Below, piece by piece: positions 39,341 to 48,755 of a stretch of DNA of 64,000 bases. The DNA is taken from NCBI RefSeq assembly GCF_902702775.1, contig NZ_LR738724.1, forward strand, positions 1,302,001 through 1,366,000, in the 5' to 3' direction. Position numbers and translations under genes: made by a program. The first letter of the stretch is position 1; every line of letters begins with the position of its first letter. The notes under the pieces are model-generated. The model had not been told where the DNA came from, made no database searches, and saw only the letters and a program-made list of their open reading frames with translations. The DNA is from Streptococcus suis. GTDB taxonomy: Bacteria > Bacillota > Bacilli > Lactobacillales > Streptococcaceae.

Positions 39341-39970
39341 CTAATGTTTTATATATAAAATTGCAGAGCGACCCGACCAGGCATAATAGCTCTGACCAGC
39401 ATATCCGTCCGCCACTTCCAGCACTTCTTCCTGATTAAAGCCTGAAATCTTGACCAAACCTTCTGTCGTCTCTACTTGAGTCAAGAGGTAGTCTGTTTCA
39501 ACTTCCTCTAACTCGACGTTCACAAAGGGATTGACTTTCATAAAAATCTTGCCCTCCTCCACAAAGACGACATAGTGGGGAAAGACTTGGGCAATTTCAA
39601 AGAGCAAGCTATCCGTCACTTCCTCTACTCCTTCCGAAAAAACCTGAGCCAGACCGTCCGCCGATACATAGGCAAATCCGAAAGACTTGCCTGACAAATT
39701 CAGGCGGACAAAGGGCTTGTCTTCTTCAAAGCTGGGCTCTTTTGGAAAAAGGCAGAGCTGCTGAGATAGAGTGAGATAGTAGTTCGTCGCCTCTTCTGCT
39801 CCTTGTTTCTGGTAGATTTCCGCAAAATAGGCATTGATAACCGAAGGCGGTGGCGTGATAAAATCTAGTTTTTGTTGGTCAGTCAAATCAGCTAATTTCT
39901 TCGCCAGATAGACCTTGTCCAGACTGGTAAAGCCACCGTATTTGATGGCCAAATCAAGATAATCCGTCAT
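39341..39970 (-). CDS. Conserved hypothetical protein between hflX and rnz
   Basis: This 209-residue acidic protein begins [20 protein letters not shown]. The ATG at 39970 is preceded by GGAAGAATTTT and overlaps the end of hflX by 17 bp; the frame could open at 40030, but that lies deep within hflX. The sequence alternates short beta strands and helices, with FVRLNLSGKSFGFAYVSADG in the middle and ends SYYAWSGRSAILYIKH. I recognise no domain and no membrane segment. Its place in the miaA-hflX-rnz run suggests a housekeeping role, but nothing more can be said. Confidence 0.75.
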   Translation of the reverse strand: MTDYLDLAIKYGGFTSLDKVYLAKKLADLTDQQKLDFITPPPSVINAYFAEIYQKQGAEEATNYYLTLSQQLCLFPKEPSFEEDKPFVRLNLSGKSFGFAYVSADGLAQVFSEGVEEVTDSLLFEIAQVFPHYVVFVEEGKIFMKVNPFVNVELEEVETDYLLTQVETTEGLVKISGFNQEEVLEVADGYAGQSYYAWSGRSAILYIKH

Positions 39971-41204
39971 AAAATTCTTCCAACTTCCATTTATTGCTGG
40001 AAGCGATATAGCCTGATACCACTTCCACATCCTCTTCGTAGGTCCGATTTTCTATCAGAGCTAGAGTAGCTAAATCGTGCAACTTGTAAGCTTCAGCTAG
40101 TGGGACCCTGACCTCAAACCGTTCAAACATGGTCTTAATCTTGGCCAAGACCATCATCTGTATATGGCCTTTGGCATTTTCATCCTTAGCGGACAGCATG
40201 ACATGAGGAAACTGACTGGGGGTAAAGCTGTCGTCCGTCTTGTCCAACTTGTTGTAGAGAGCTAGACGTGGAATGTCCAGCATATCCAGGTCTTTGAGAA
40301 TATCCAAGACCACCTGCTCCTGCTCGCTATGATTGGGGTCAGAAGCGTCTATGACATGGAGCAAGAGGTCCACGTTCATGGACTCCTCCAAGGTGGATTT
40401 GAAGGCAGAAATCAACTCAGTCGGCAGGTCCTGAATGAAACCAACCGTGTCAGTCAGGGTCACATTGAACTTGTCAGCCAAGTTAACCTGCTTGGTCGTG
40501 GCATCAAGTGTCGCAAAGAGTTCGTCCGCCTCATACTGTCGCTTATCCGTCATGGCATTCATAATAGTGGACTTACCAGCATTGGTATAGCCAATCAAGC
40601 CGATTTTGAACACGCCTGATTGCAGACGGCGTTCACGGACAGTCGCTCGATTTTTCTCAACTGTTTTGAGTTGGCGTTCGATGTCGTGAATCTGGTTGCG
40701 AATGCTCCGACGGTTGAGCTCCAACTGGCTTTCACCTGGTCCACGAGAGCCAATACCACCCGCCTGACGGCTGAGCATGATACCTTGTCCAACCAAGCGT
40801 GGCAACATGTACTTGAGCTGGGCCAAGTGGACCTGCAGTTTACCCTCGTGACTCCGTGCTCGCATGGCAAAAATATCCAAAATCAACTGCATACGGTCGA
40901 TGACCTTGACACCTAAAATCTCCTCCAAATTGACATTCTGACGGGGTGTCAGTCGGTTATTGACAATGACGGTATCAATCTCGTCAGCTTCGACCATCTG
41001 GGCAATTTCTTCTAGTTTCCCTGAGCCGACAAAGGTCTTGCTGTCGTATTTTTCACGTTTTTGAGTGTAGACTCCCTTGACCAGAGCGCCAGCTGTCTTA
41101 GCAAGGCTTGCCAACTCTTCCATGGACATGTCAAAATTATCTGTTTGCTGTAATTCCACTCCAATCAGGAGGGCGCGTTCTTGTTCTTTCTGCGTTTCAA
41201 TCAT
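39954..41204 (-). CDS. hflX: Ribosome-associated GTPase HflX
   Basis: This 416-residue protein has the HflX N-terminal domain ([20 protein letters not shown]), a glycine-rich [17 protein letters not shown] linker and a GTPase domain. The GTPase motifs are G1 [18 protein letters not shown]3 [10 protein letters not shown] and G4 NKLD. HflX splits stalled or hibernating ribosomes. It overlaps miaA by 8 bp, an arrangement conserved in many bacteria. Confidence 0.96.
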   Translation of the reverse strand: MIETQKEQERALLIGVELQQTDNFDMSMEELASLAKTAGALVKGVYTQKREKYDSKTFVGSGKLEEIAQMVEADEIDTVIVNNRLTPRQNVNLEEILGVKVIDRMQLILDIFAMRARSHEGKLQVHLAQLKYMLPRLVGQGIMLSRQAGGIGSRGPGESQLELNRRSIRNQIHDIERQLKTVEKNRATVRERRLQSGVFKIGLIGYTNAGKSTIMNAMTDKRQYEADELFATLDATTKQVNLADKFNVTLTDTVGFIQDLPTELISAFKSTLEESMNVDLLLHVIDASDPNHSEQEQVVLDILKDLDMLDIPRLALYNKLDKTDDSFTPSQFPHVMLSAKDENAKGHIQMMVLAKIKTMFERFEVRVPLAEAYKLHDLATLALIENRTYEEDVEVVSGYIASSNKWKLEEFYDGLS

Positions 41205-42081
41205 TTAAAAATTCCTCCACGGCGGTGAAAATCTGCGACTTGTAATCTGGCTCGCCTACTGAATAAAAGGGAACCTGCATCCGATTTCTAAACCAGGTCA
41301 ATTGGCGTTTGGCAAAGCGGCGGCTATTTTGCTTGACCTTATCAACTGCTTCTTCTAGGCTGATTTGATCTGCTAAGTATGGGAAAAACTCCTTGTAGCC
41401 AATTCCCATAGCAGCTTGGGCTTCTGGGTATTCTTGGTAGAGCCAGCTAACTTCATCTAGTAAGCCCGCCGCCACCATCTTATCCACTCGCTGATTGATG
41501 CGGTCGTAAAGAACCTGTCTATCATCCGTCAGGCAGATGTAAAGAGGCTCAAATTCTGACTCTGTATTTTCTAAATTCTTGCCAAATTTTTTCAACTCTA
41601 ACCCACGAATAATTCTCCGTCGGCTGTTTCCTTCGACCGTCAAACCTGCCTGCTCTGCCATTGATTCCAAATCCTCATCAGACAAGCAGTCGAGTTCCGC
41701 CCGATAAGCAAGAACTTGCTCTTGGTCAACCTGCCCGCCCAGATGGTAGCCTTCAAGCAGACTTTGAATGTAAAGCCCTGTCCCACCCACGATAATAGGC
41801 AACTTGCCACGACTAGTAATGTCTGCAATTAAAGCCTTGGCTTCTGCTACAAATTCATAAGCCGAATAGCCCTCGGTCACATCTCGGACATCAATCAAGT
41901 GATGCACCGCAGCAGCCTGCTCTTCAGGACTAGCTTTTGCCGTACCAATATCTAGTTTGCAATAGACTTGCTGGCTATCACCGCTGATAATTTCTCCATT
42001 GTAGCGCTGGGCCAATTCAATGCCTAAAGCAGTTTTTCCTACCGCAGTTGGTCCAATGACCACAATAACTTTAGTTTTCAT
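41197..42081 (-). CDS. miaA: tRNA dimethylallyltransferase MiaA
   Basis: This 294-residue enzyme adds a dimethylallyl group to A37 of tRNAs that read codons starting with U. The P-loop [20 protein letters not shown] is followed by [39 protein letters not shown] and [15 protein letters not shown] normal-length C-terminal domain contains [14 protein letters not shown]. It diverges from the DUF3042 gene. Confidence 0.97.
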   Translation of the reverse strand: MKTKVIVVIGPTAVGKTALGIELAQRYNGEIISGDSQQVYCKLDIGTAKASPEEQAAAVHHLIDVRDVTEGYSAYEFVAEAKALIADITSRGKLPIIVGGTGLYIQSLLEGYHLGGQVDQEQVLAYRAELDCLSDEDLESMAEQAGLTVEGNSRRRIIRGLELKKFGKNLENTESEFEPLYICLTDDRQVLYDRINQRVDKMVAAGLLDEVSWLYQEYPEAQAAMGIGYKEFFPYLADQISLEEAVDKVKQNSRRFAKRQLTWFRNRMQVPFYSVGEPDYKSQIFTAVEEFLND

Positions 42082-42089
42082 CTTTTTCC

Positions 42090-42118
42090 TTGAAAATATT
42101 TTGTTTTTTCGCTAAAAT
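42090..42118 (+). promoter_or_regulatory. Promoter of the DUF3042 gene
   Basis: TTGAAA (42090-42095) and TAAAAT (42113-42118) are spaced 17 bp, with the start codon 31 bp further on after AAAGGAG. Confidence 0.65.
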
Positions 42119-42149
42119 CTATTATAACACAAGTAAAGGAGAAATAACT

Positions 42150-42320
42150 ATGGCTAAAGGTTTTGGTAAAGGTTTCTTGACAGGTGTTCTTTCTACAGTT
42201 GCTCTTGCAGCAGGTGCAGTCTTCACTGTTCACAAAACAATCATTGAACCAGAAGAAAAGAAAGAAGCCTTCATTGAGGAAAATCGTAAAAAAGCTGCTC
42301 GTAAACGTGTAGCACATTAA
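42150..42320 (+). CDS. Small DUF3042 membrane protein
   Basis: This 56-residue protein begins MAKGFGKGFLTGVLSTVALA, a short hydrophobic N-terminal helix. A charged C-terminal half follows (EPEEKKEAFIEENRKKAARK), the pattern of DUF3042 proteins in Lactobacillales. The ATG at 42150 has AAAGGAG nine bases upstream; the frame opens further upstream, at 42090, but without a site. It is monocistronic, with its own promoter and a terminator directly after the stop codon. The function is unknown. Confidence 0.88.
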   Translation: MAKGFGKGFLTGVLSTVALAAGAVFTVHKTIIEPEEKKEAFIEENRKKAARKRVAH

Positions 42321-42347
42321 AAAGCTGGCAAAGGTCCCAGCTTTTTT
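42319..42347 (+). terminator. Intrinsic terminator of the DUF3042 gene
   Basis: AAAAGCTGG and CCAGCTTTTTTT form a GC-containing stem with a short loop and a T-run directly after the stop codon. Confidence 0.85.
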
Positions 42348-42352
42348 TGTTT

Positions 42353-42415
42353 GACAAAAAAGCCCTTAGAAGCTCTGCCATTTTCACAGAAAAATGCCAG
42401 CCTTCTTAAGGGATT
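42353..42415 (-). terminator. Intrinsic terminator of the MFS gene
   Basis: CCCTTAAGAAG and CTTCTAAGGG form the base of a long stem with an inner TGGCATTTT/AAAATGGCA hairpin, followed by TTTTTT on the minus strand. Confidence 0.8.
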
Positions 42416-42420
42416 ATACT

Positions 42421-43587
42421 TTATAAAATAATATCTTCTCTTTCAATGAGAACAATAGTCCACATCATGGCAAGTGTGACGATAGCCAGAGAAAGAATCA
42501 ATGGCATCCAGTTTCCGAAGATTGGATAGCTATAACCGAGAAGGCCTGGTCCAAACGCTGCAATGAGATAGCCACCTGTCTGCACCATCCCTGATAGCTG
42601 GGCAGTAGCCTGGCTATTGCTTGTTTTCAAAGTAAAGCTCAACATCATATAAGGGAAGAGGGCTGCATTTGAAAAACTTAAAATAATGTGAAGTGCTGAC
42701 CAAAGAATGAGATTGGTCGGAATCAATGCCATCATAGCCAAGCCAAGCAAGGTAACAGAGGAAATAGCCAGCATGATATTTCGACGCATTTCTTTTGTCT
42801 GACGGGAAAGAACAGCTGGGATAATCATTGACATGGGAATAGCTGTCATATTAAAGAAACCAGCCATTAGACCTGCTTCTGCCTTACTAAAGCCAACTGA
42901 TTGAGAAATGGTTGGCAACCAGGTAATCTCTGTATAGTAGAGGACTGATTGTAGCCCACCAAATATCAAAAAGGCAATCGCTGCTTTATTTTTCCAGATA
43001 GATGATTTCTGTTTTCCTTGGTTCTCACTTGAAAATCGATGGTTATTTTTTACATTAGGCAACCAGATTAGGAAAGCCAGAAGCACCAATCCTGTAATTA
43101 ACAGAATAAAAAATTCCCAAGAACTAGAGGATACAATTGGAACAGCAATCATGGATGCAACTGTTGCCGCCACCCCCATGAGAGTGATATAAATCGTCGT
43201 ATATAGACCAATTTTCTTTGGAAAATTAGCCGCAACCAAACTTGGTAGCAAAACATTAATAAACGCTATTGTAGCACCAACAAGCATAGTACCAATGTAA
43301 AGGGCTGGTAAGTTGAGAACTCGCATCCCTGAACCAAGCACCATAACCAGTAAGACTAGGGCCATTAGTTTTTCCATGCCAAACTTAGCCGCAAGACGCG
43401 GTGCTAAGGATGAACAGAGAGCAAACATGATGAGCGGAATAGAGGTTAAAATTCCTAATGAACTCACTTCTACTCCCAGTCCTGCTGCAACATCTGTCAA
43501 AATAGCAGGTAAAGCTGTAAAGGGGGCACGCATCACGACCCCTAGCATGACGATTCCTGCAATTATAAAGGGTGATTGTTTTTTCAT
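42421..43587 (-). CDS. MFS transporter of the CynX/NimT type
   Basis: This 388-residue protein has 12 predicted membrane segments in two six-helix halves. The N-terminus FIIAGIVMLGVVMRAPFTAL with PAILTDVAAGLGVEVSSLGI is typical of the CynX/NimT/YycB carriers, which move cyanate, nitroimidazole or unknown anions. The central loop is charged (NVKNNHRFSSENQGKQKSSI). A minus-strand extended -10 box, TGGTATAAT, lies near 43632. The substrate cannot be assigned. Confidence 0.82.
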   Translation of the reverse strand: MKKQSPFIIAGIVMLGVVMRAPFTALPAILTDVAAGLGVEVSSLGILTSIPLIMFALCSSLAPRLAAKFGMEKLMALVLLVMVLGSGMRVLNLPALYIGTMLVGATIAFINVLLPSLVAANFPKKIGLYTTIYITLMGVAATVASMIAVPIVSSSSWEFFILLITGLVLLAFLIWLPNVKNNHRFSSENQGKQKSSIWKNKAAIAFLIFGGLQSVLYYTEITWLPTISQSVGFSKAEAGLMAGFFNMTAIPMSMIIPAVLSRQTKEMRRNIMLAISSVTLLGLAMMALIPTNLILWSALHIILSFSNAALFPYMMLSFTLKTSNSQATAQLSGMVQTGGYLIAAFGPGLLGYSYPIFGNWMPLILSLAIVTLAMMWTIVLIEREDIIL

Positions 43588-43682
43588 TTTTCTCCTAAGT
43601 CTCCTAATGTTCGGATTTCAGCACTTTCGATTATACCATAGTTGACAAATGATAGAAAGTTATTTCTGTCTTTTTTTCTAGT

Positions 43683-43699
43683 TATAGTTTTTAACTATG
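43683..43699. promoter_or_regulatory. MET-box-like operator upstream of the MetE-like gene
   Basis: TATAGTTTTTAACTATG matches the palindromic MET-box consensus described for the LysR-type regulators MtaR/MetR in streptococci (TATAGTTT-N-AAACTATA) at nearly every position. It lies about 85 bp upstream of the start codon. It suggests control of the gene by methionine availability. Confidence 0.65.
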
Positions 43700-43784
43700 G
43701 ATTTGCCATGAAAATAACTATTTTTCAAATGATAGCTTCTGAGTTAGAATAGGTTCATCACTAAAACGAAAGAGAGATACATAT

Positions 43785-44933
43785 ATGACAACTTCAAGAT
43801 TCCAATTAGTCGGTTCACTTCTTCGACCAGCAAACTTAGGAGAATTTAAACGTAAAATTGAGCATCGTGACAATATCCAATACCCATTCTACGACGCCTT
43901 TGATGGCTATCAAGAAACTGAAGCTGCAACTATCGAGGCGATTGTAGCTGAACAAAAAGCAAATGGTATTGATATTGTAACAGACGGTGAGTTTTCAAAA
44001 TCAATGTGGCATCTTGACTTTGTCTGGGGCTTCGATGGTATCGAGCGTTACATTGCTGAGCATGGTTATCCTTTTAAAGACCATGATGGACAAATTTTTG
44101 AAACACGTAAGGATATTGGATTGCGTATCACAGGTCCTCTTTCAGCAAAAAATCACCATTTCATTGACATTTATAAAAAAGTTAAAGAACTAGCTGGTGA
44201 AACTGATACAAAGTTAACTGTATGGGGACCTGCCCATGCCTTTACCGAGCTTGTTCTCTTCAATGGTCAAGTCGGTCCAGACCAAGTTTATAAAACACGT
44301 GAGGATTTGAAAGAAGGTTTATTGGCTGCCTATAGAGAATTTTTAGACCAGTACAAGGAAGCTGGTGGACAAATCGTTCAATTCGATGACTGCCTTTGGG
44401 AATTATTCGACCCTGCTAACCCTGTACCTTTCTTGCCACAAGACGATTCTGAAGCATTGGCTGCTTTGGCTGATGAGTTTGTTGCTATCAATAATGCTGT
44501 TATTGATTACGGACATGAAATTGGCTTAACCGTCTGGACGCACAACTGCCGTGGTAACTATGAAAGCCGCTCAGCAGCTGGCGGAACTTACGAAGCCATT
44601 GCTGAAAAATTCCTGCGTGACCAAAAATACGATCGATTCTTCCTTGAGTGGGATGATGAACGTGCAGGTGATTTAAAAGCTTTGGAAAGCTTGCGTGATA
44701 AGAATGTCGAAGTCGTTCTTGGTCTACTTTCAAGTAAAACTTCTGATTTGGATGATGAAGAACGTGTTTATAAATTACTCGAGGAAGCAAGCAAGATTAT
44801 TCCAAAAGAGCGTCTCTACTTGTCACATCAATGTGGATTCGCTTCATGCGATTCAGGTAATGAATTGGCCATCCCGCAACAGTGGGCAAAAATTAAACAA
44901 GGCCAAGAAATTGCAGAGAAGTTTTGGTCTTAA
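43785..44933 (+). CDS. Cobalamin-independent methionine synthase-like protein (YxjG/YxjH family)
   Basis: This 382-residue protein corresponds to the MetE C-terminal catalytic domain alone: FQLVGSLLRPANLGEFKRKI, DIVTDGEFSKSMWHLDFVWG, GQIVQFDDCLWELFDPANP and ERLYLSHQCGFASCDSGNEL, in which the Cys and His residues correspond to the zinc site. Such short proteins probably transfer a methyl group to homocysteine or a related thiol from a non-standard donor; the true donor is not known. The ATG is preceded by AAGAGAGA. The MET-box-like site upstream fits a role in methionine metabolism. Confidence 0.9.
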   Translation: MTTSRFQLVGSLLRPANLGEFKRKIEHRDNIQYPFYDAFDGYQETEAATIEAIVAEQKANGIDIVTDGEFSKSMWHLDFVWGFDGIERYIAEHGYPFKDHDGQIFETRKDIGLRITGPLSAKNHHFIDIYKKVKELAGETDTKLTVWGPAHAFTELVLFNGQVGPDQVYKTREDLKEGLLAAYREFLDQYKEAGGQIVQFDDCLWELFDPANPVPFLPQDDSEALAALADEFVAINNAVIDYGHEIGLTVWTHNCRGNYESRSAAGGTYEAIAEKFLRDQKYDRFFLEWDDERAGDLKALESLRDKNVEVVLGLLSSKTSDLDDEERVYKLLEEASKIIPKERLYLSHQCGFASCDSGNELAIPQQWAKIKQGQEIAEKFWS

Positions 44934-44956
44934 GCCACTTCTTGTTATTCGTGCAT

Positions 44957-44984
44957 AAAAGCCCCGCCATTTGGCAGGGCTTTT
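44957..44984. terminator. Bidirectional terminator between the MetE-like and GntP genes
   Basis: AAAAGCCCCGCC and GGCAGGGCTTTT form a 12-bp stem (one mismatch) with a 4-base loop and A/T-rich flanks, placed between two convergent genes. Confidence 0.9.
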
Positions 44985-45003
44985 ATTTGTTTGTTAATCA
45001 ATC

Positions 45004-46314
45004 CTAATATAGCAAAGGCGCCAACAGTAAAATCACAAGTAAGGCTAACAAATGCCCAACTGTCACTAGGATAAACGAATACTTGAGTCCTCGTTTCATA
45101 CTTAATTTCGAAAGATTGTGGAAGGTAATCATCACGCCAGACTGAGGCACAACTGTCAAGATAGCTGATGCAACAACTACTACACGATGCAGCAACTCTG
45201 GATTAATCCCCATTTCCAAATAGGCAGGGAGGAAATTACTTGAAGCAATACCTACCGCACCAGAAGATGAACCGATAATACCACTAACCAATGCTGTCGA
45301 AACAGATAAACTGATCAGCGGTGATCCTGGTATTTGTTGAATCCATTCTTGAATGACTGCAAAACCTGCTGACAAGGTTAACACCGTCCCAAATGCTACG
45401 GTACTAGAAGTTGCAAAAGCAGGCACTATAGATGCTGTTGTCGCAGCATTCAAAATTTCTTTTTGATTTGGCAGATATGGATAAAAAATCAAGGCTGATA
45501 GAAGAATAGAGACCAACAATCCGATTGCCAGGACATTCGGAGTTTTACTCATTAGGAAAATCGTCCCAATAAGACTGAATAGAGGCAAGACTGATAAAAA
45601 TAGATTTGGTGTCTTATCAGCTACCACTACTGCAGTTTCATCCTCTTCTTCCGTATACGTCTCTCCATTTGCTAGACTTTTCTTGAGGCAGTAGGCCATG
45701 TAGAGCAAGCCAAATACTAATAGCGTCAAGCTGGCTGCCAAACTGATAACGGGGGCCGCGGTCAAGCTAGTTCCCAAAACTTTTGTCGGAATGACATTTT
45801 GGATGGAAGGTGCCCCAGGAAGAGTTGTCATCGTATAGGTACCTGCTCCCAAAAAGACAGGAATCGGAAAAAGGGCCCAGTTGATATTCAACTCTTTAAA
45901 GAGGGGGCGTGAAAGGGGAAGCAAGGTAAAAATGACTACAAAAATACTCACACCACCATAGGTCAAAATGGAAGCAATCAAAGTGATGGCTAACAAGCCC
46001 TTATAGGGACTATCTTTTCCCATTACTTTCAAAATGCTATTGGCAATCGTCTGCGTAGCTCCACTCGCCTCCATATAACGTGCCAAGATAGACCCCAGCA
46101 TAAAGATGGCAAAATTATTAATCAAAAAACCTGCTAAGCCCGCCATATAAGACTGCTCTTTGCCCAACATAACTTCCAAAACATTCATCTGATTGGTCAG
46201 AATGATGATTAAACTAGCTAGTGGTGCCGCAATGATAACATGTAAATTTTTTGATGTCCAATAAATAATGGCTACAATAGCCAATAAAACCCCTAAAGTT
46301 GCTAAAATTGTCAT
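45004..46314 (-). CDS. GntP family permease
   Basis: This 436-residue protein has about 12 membrane helices and GntP-type landmarks: GSILARYMEASGATQTIANS near residue 80, ILTYGGVSIFVVIFTLLPL and GAGTYTMTTLPGAPSIQNVI, then IGSSSGAVGIASSNF and ILTVVPQSGVMITFHN. Members take up gluconate and related sugar acids by proton symport. The gene is alone, with no adjacent kinase, so the substrate is uncertain. Confidence 0.85.
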   Translation of the reverse strand: MTILATLGVLLAIVAIIYWTSKNLHVIIAAPLASLIIILTNQMNVLEVMLGKEQSYMAGLAGFLINNFAIFMLGSILARYMEASGATQTIANSILKVMGKDSPYKGLLAITLIASILTYGGVSIFVVIFTLLPLSRPLFKELNINWALFPIPVFLGAGTYTMTTLPGAPSIQNVIPTKVLGTSLTAAPVISLAASLTLLVFGLLYMAYCLKKSLANGETYTEEEDETAVVVADKTPNLFLSVLPLFSLIGTIFLMSKTPNVLAIGLLVSILLSALIFYPYLPNQKEILNAATTASIVPAFATSSTVAFGTVLTLSAGFAVIQEWIQQIPGSPLISLSVSTALVSGIIGSSSGAVGIASSNFLPAYLEMGINPELLHRVVVVASAILTVVPQSGVMITFHNLSKLSMKRGLKYSFILVTVGHLLALLVILLLAPLLY

Positions 46315-46364
46315 AAAACTCCTTTATCTATTCTATCCTCTAATAAACCTAGTATCAGAGGCAA

Positions 46365-46853
46365 CTATTTGAAAATTTTTATATCTTTTTGTTCCCCTAG
46401 TTCTGCAAGTAAGTCCGATACCACTTTTTTCAAAATTGGGTGACGGTAATCAGAAGCAATCTCAGCAAGAGGTTTGAGAACAAATGCTCTTTCATGGGCG
46501 TAGGGATGAGGAACAATCAGATTCTCTTCTTGAATCTTCTCCTCATCCCAAAAAATAATATCCAAATCAATGGTCCGTTGTCCCCATTTTTCAATCCGTA
46601 CTCGGTCCAACTCTTGTTCGATGTTCTGGCAAACGCTTAGAAAATCCTGAGCAGATAAATCAGTATACACTTGACAGGCTAGATTGAGGAAATCAGCCTG
46701 ATCTGTCTTACCCCAAGCTGGAGTTTCATAAATGTTGGAAACTAAGCCAAGCTGGCAACCTGGATGACTGGCTAATTTGTCTAGGGCTGCCTGTAAATAG
46801 GCTTGCCGATTGCCCATGTTCCCTCCGATACTGAGATAGGCTAGATGCTTCAT
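46365..46853 (-). CDS. folK: 2-amino-4-hydroxy-6-hydroxymethyldihydropteridine pyrophosphokinase
   Basis: HPPK of folate synthesis, 162 residues. It has AYLSIGGNMGNRQAYLQAAL, VSNIYETPAWGKTDQADFLN and WGQRTIDLDIIFWDEEKIQ (the RTIDLDI metal/ATP loop), then VPHPYAHERAFVLKPLAEI. It overlaps folB by 4 bp and is the last gene of the folE-folP-folB-folK operon. Confidence 0.97.
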   Translation of the reverse strand: MKHLAYLSIGGNMGNRQAYLQAALDKLASHPGCQLGLVSNIYETPAWGKTDQADFLNLACQVYTDLSAQDFLSVCQNIEQELDRVRIEKWGQRTIDLDIIFWDEEKIQEENLIVPHPYAHERAFVLKPLAEIASDYRHPILKKVVSDLLAELGEQKDIKIFK

Positions 46854-47212
46854 GGTCGTTCACGCTCCAATTCAATTCCGACAGAATCATAGTGTCCAGC
46901 AATGGGCGGATTTTCCTTGTAAATGGCCAAGCGAATCTTCTCCACCTTTGGAAATTGATCAAAAATCTCCTGACAAATAACACCTGCTACCTTTTCTATA
47001 AGGATGTAGGGCTTGCCTTCCACAACTGCTTTAATGGTATCAAAGACCATACCGTAGTGAACTGTGTCTTCTAAATTGTCAGTTTGTGAAGCTGCTGTCA
47101 GGTTAACAAATAAATCACAGTCAACTGTGAAAATTTGACCAAGAACTTGTTCTTCTTTGAAGGCACCATGGTAGCCGTAAAAGCGACATTTATTGAGAGA
47201 AATCTTATCCAT
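46850..47212 (-). CDS. folB: Dihydroneopterin aldolase
   Basis: This 120-residue protein of the T-fold superfamily has KISLNKCRFYGYHGAFKEEQ, VHYGMVFDTIKAVVEGKPY and LIEKVAGVICQEIFDQFPKV. It makes hydroxymethyldihydropterin from dihydroneopterin. It overlaps folP by 8 bp and folK by 4 bp, so the operon is translationally coupled. Confidence 0.96.
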   Translation of the reverse strand: MDKISLNKCRFYGYHGAFKEEQVLGQIFTVDCDLFVNLTAASQTDNLEDTVHYGMVFDTIKAVVEGKPYILIEKVAGVICQEIFDQFPKVEKIRLAIYKENPPIAGHYDSVGIELERERP

Positions 47213-48017
47213 GTTGACCTCCAGAAGTCAATTGGTCCCAAACTTTAACGATGTCACGGTTGGCAGCGACATTGTGAACACGGACCATTTTACAGCCTTT
47301 TTGGACTGCCCAGGCAGACAAGGCTGCCGTTGCTTGATCGCGGTCAGTCGGTAAGCTATTTCCACCAAGCAGATAATCTACCACGCGCTTACGAGATATT
47401 CCAAATAGAACGGGATAACCAAGAGCAGTAATCTGTTCCAGACCTTGCAAGAGGTCCAGATTATGTTGGACATTTTTTGAAAAACCAAATCCTGGGTCTA
47501 ACCAAATCCGGTCTGCAGAAACACCAGCATCAAGTGCTACTTGGGCACGCTCGGCTAGAAAGTTTTTGACCTCTCCAACAACATCCGCATAGCTTTCTTC
47601 TGTCTGGTTGTGCATGAGAATAATTGGTACCTTGTACTCCGCAGCCAAGGCTAACATATCTCCATCATAAAGTCCTGCCCAGACATCATTTAAAATATCT
47701 GCGCCTGCTTCCAAGGCTGCACGGGCTGTGCCTGTTTTATAGGTGTCAATGCTGACTAGACAGTCATAGTTTTCTTTGATAGCGCGTATAATCGGAACCA
47801 CACGAGCAATCTCTTCTTCTTCAGATACAAATGTTGCACCTGGACGAGTGGACTCACCACCAACATCAATGACGGTAGCACCCTCAGCCAACAACTTTTC
47901 TACTTGTACCAAGGCAGACTCCACCTCATTATAGTGACCACCATCTGAAAATGAGTCTGGCGTCACATTAAGAATCCCCATAATGGTTACTTGATTCGCT
48001 AACTGTTCGATTGACAT
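47205..48017 (-). CDS. folP: Dihydropteroate synthase
   Basis: This 270-residue TIM-barrel enzyme joins pABA to the pterin. Motifs are VTIMGILNVTPDSFSDGGHY, ATVIDVGGESTRPGATFV, VSIDTYKTGTARAALEAGAD, DPGFGFSKNVQHNLDLL, FGISRKRVVDYLLG and MVRVHNVAANRDIVKVWD. It is the sulfonamide target; I did not compare it with resistant variants. Confidence 0.97.
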   Translation of the reverse strand: MSIEQLANQVTIMGILNVTPDSFSDGGHYNEVESALVQVEKLLAEGATVIDVGGESTRPGATFVSEEEEIARVVPIIRAIKENYDCLVSIDTYKTGTARAALEAGADILNDVWAGLYDGDMLALAAEYKVPIILMHNQTEESYADVVGEVKNFLAERAQVALDAGVSADRIWLDPGFGFSKNVQHNLDLLQGLEQITALGYPVLFGISRKRVVDYLLGGNSLPTDRDQATAALSAWAVQKGCKMVRVHNVAANRDIVKVWDQLTSGGQHG

Positions 48018-48025
48018 AAAACCTC

Positions 48026-48589
48026 CTATTTATTGTGAATCATGGACAAGAGTTCACGGCGCAAGATGGCATCTTCCTTGTATTTGCCAAGGGCAACTGT
48101 GGTCACTGTCTTACTACCTGGCTTGCGAATACCACGCATACTCATGCACATATGCTCTGCTTCGACCATGACAAAAACGCCTTCTGGTTCAAGGGCATCT
48201 TGAAGTGCATGAGCCACTTGATGAGTTAAGCGCTCCTGCAATTGAGGACGACGGCTCGCCACCTCTACTGCACGCGCCAATTTACTAAGACCTGTCACAC
48301 GCCCCTTACTCGGAATATAGGCTACATGTGCAATACCATAAAATGGGACAAGATGGTGTTCACACATAGAATGAAAAGGAATATCCTTAACCAAAACAAC
48401 CTCTTCATATCCCTCTGAAAAGACAGCTGTAAATTGGTCTTTGGGATCCTCTTCTAGGCCGTTAAACATTTCTAAATACATCTTAGCGACCCGTTTAGGC
48501 GTATCTAATAAACCTTCACGATTCGGGTCCTCACCCAATAATTCCAATAATTGATAAATTGTTTGTTCGATTTGTTCTTGTTTTGACAT
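48026..48589 (-). CDS. folE: GTP cyclohydrolase I
   Basis: This 187-residue protein catalyses the first step of folate synthesis. It has [36 protein letters not shown] (zinc Cys and His), [20 protein letters not shown] and [20 protein letters not shown] with the second zinc Cys. The upstream gene folC, which often heads this operon in streptococci, is not present here; the divergent NUDIX gene is upstream instead. Confidence 0.97.
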   Translation of the reverse strand: MSKQEQIEQTIYQLLELLGEDPNREGLLDTPKRVAKMYLEMFNGLEEDPKDQFTAVFSEGYEEVVLVKDIPFHSMCEHHLVPFYGIAHVAYIPSKGRVTGLSKLARAVEVASRRPQLQERLTHQVAHALQDALEPEGVFVMVEAEHMCMSMRGIRKPGSKTVTTVALGKYKEDAILRRELLSMIHNK

Positions 48590-48722
48590 AGTGCATCCTA
48601 AATAGTTTGATGTTCTTATTATACCTCAAAAACTGTTTTCAGAAAAGGGCTTTCAGTATTCTAATCCCAAAACTGTCCCCTACCAGAGCACCAAGCAGGT
48701 GTCCCTACTACCACCTTTGTGG

Positions 48723-48728
48723 TATAAT
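48723..48728 (+). promoter_or_regulatory. Extended -10 box of the NUDIX gene
   Basis: TGTGGTATAAT with TATAAT at 48723-48728 lies 28 bp before the start codon. No clear -35 box is present. Confidence 0.5.
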
Positions 48729-48755
48729 AGGATAAATCAATTACAAGGAGCCTTT

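Noticed and set aside
39970..40030. Longer N-terminus for the hypothetical gene between hflX and rnz
   Set aside because: The extra codons lie within hflX and the ATG at 39970 has the proper ribosome-binding site.
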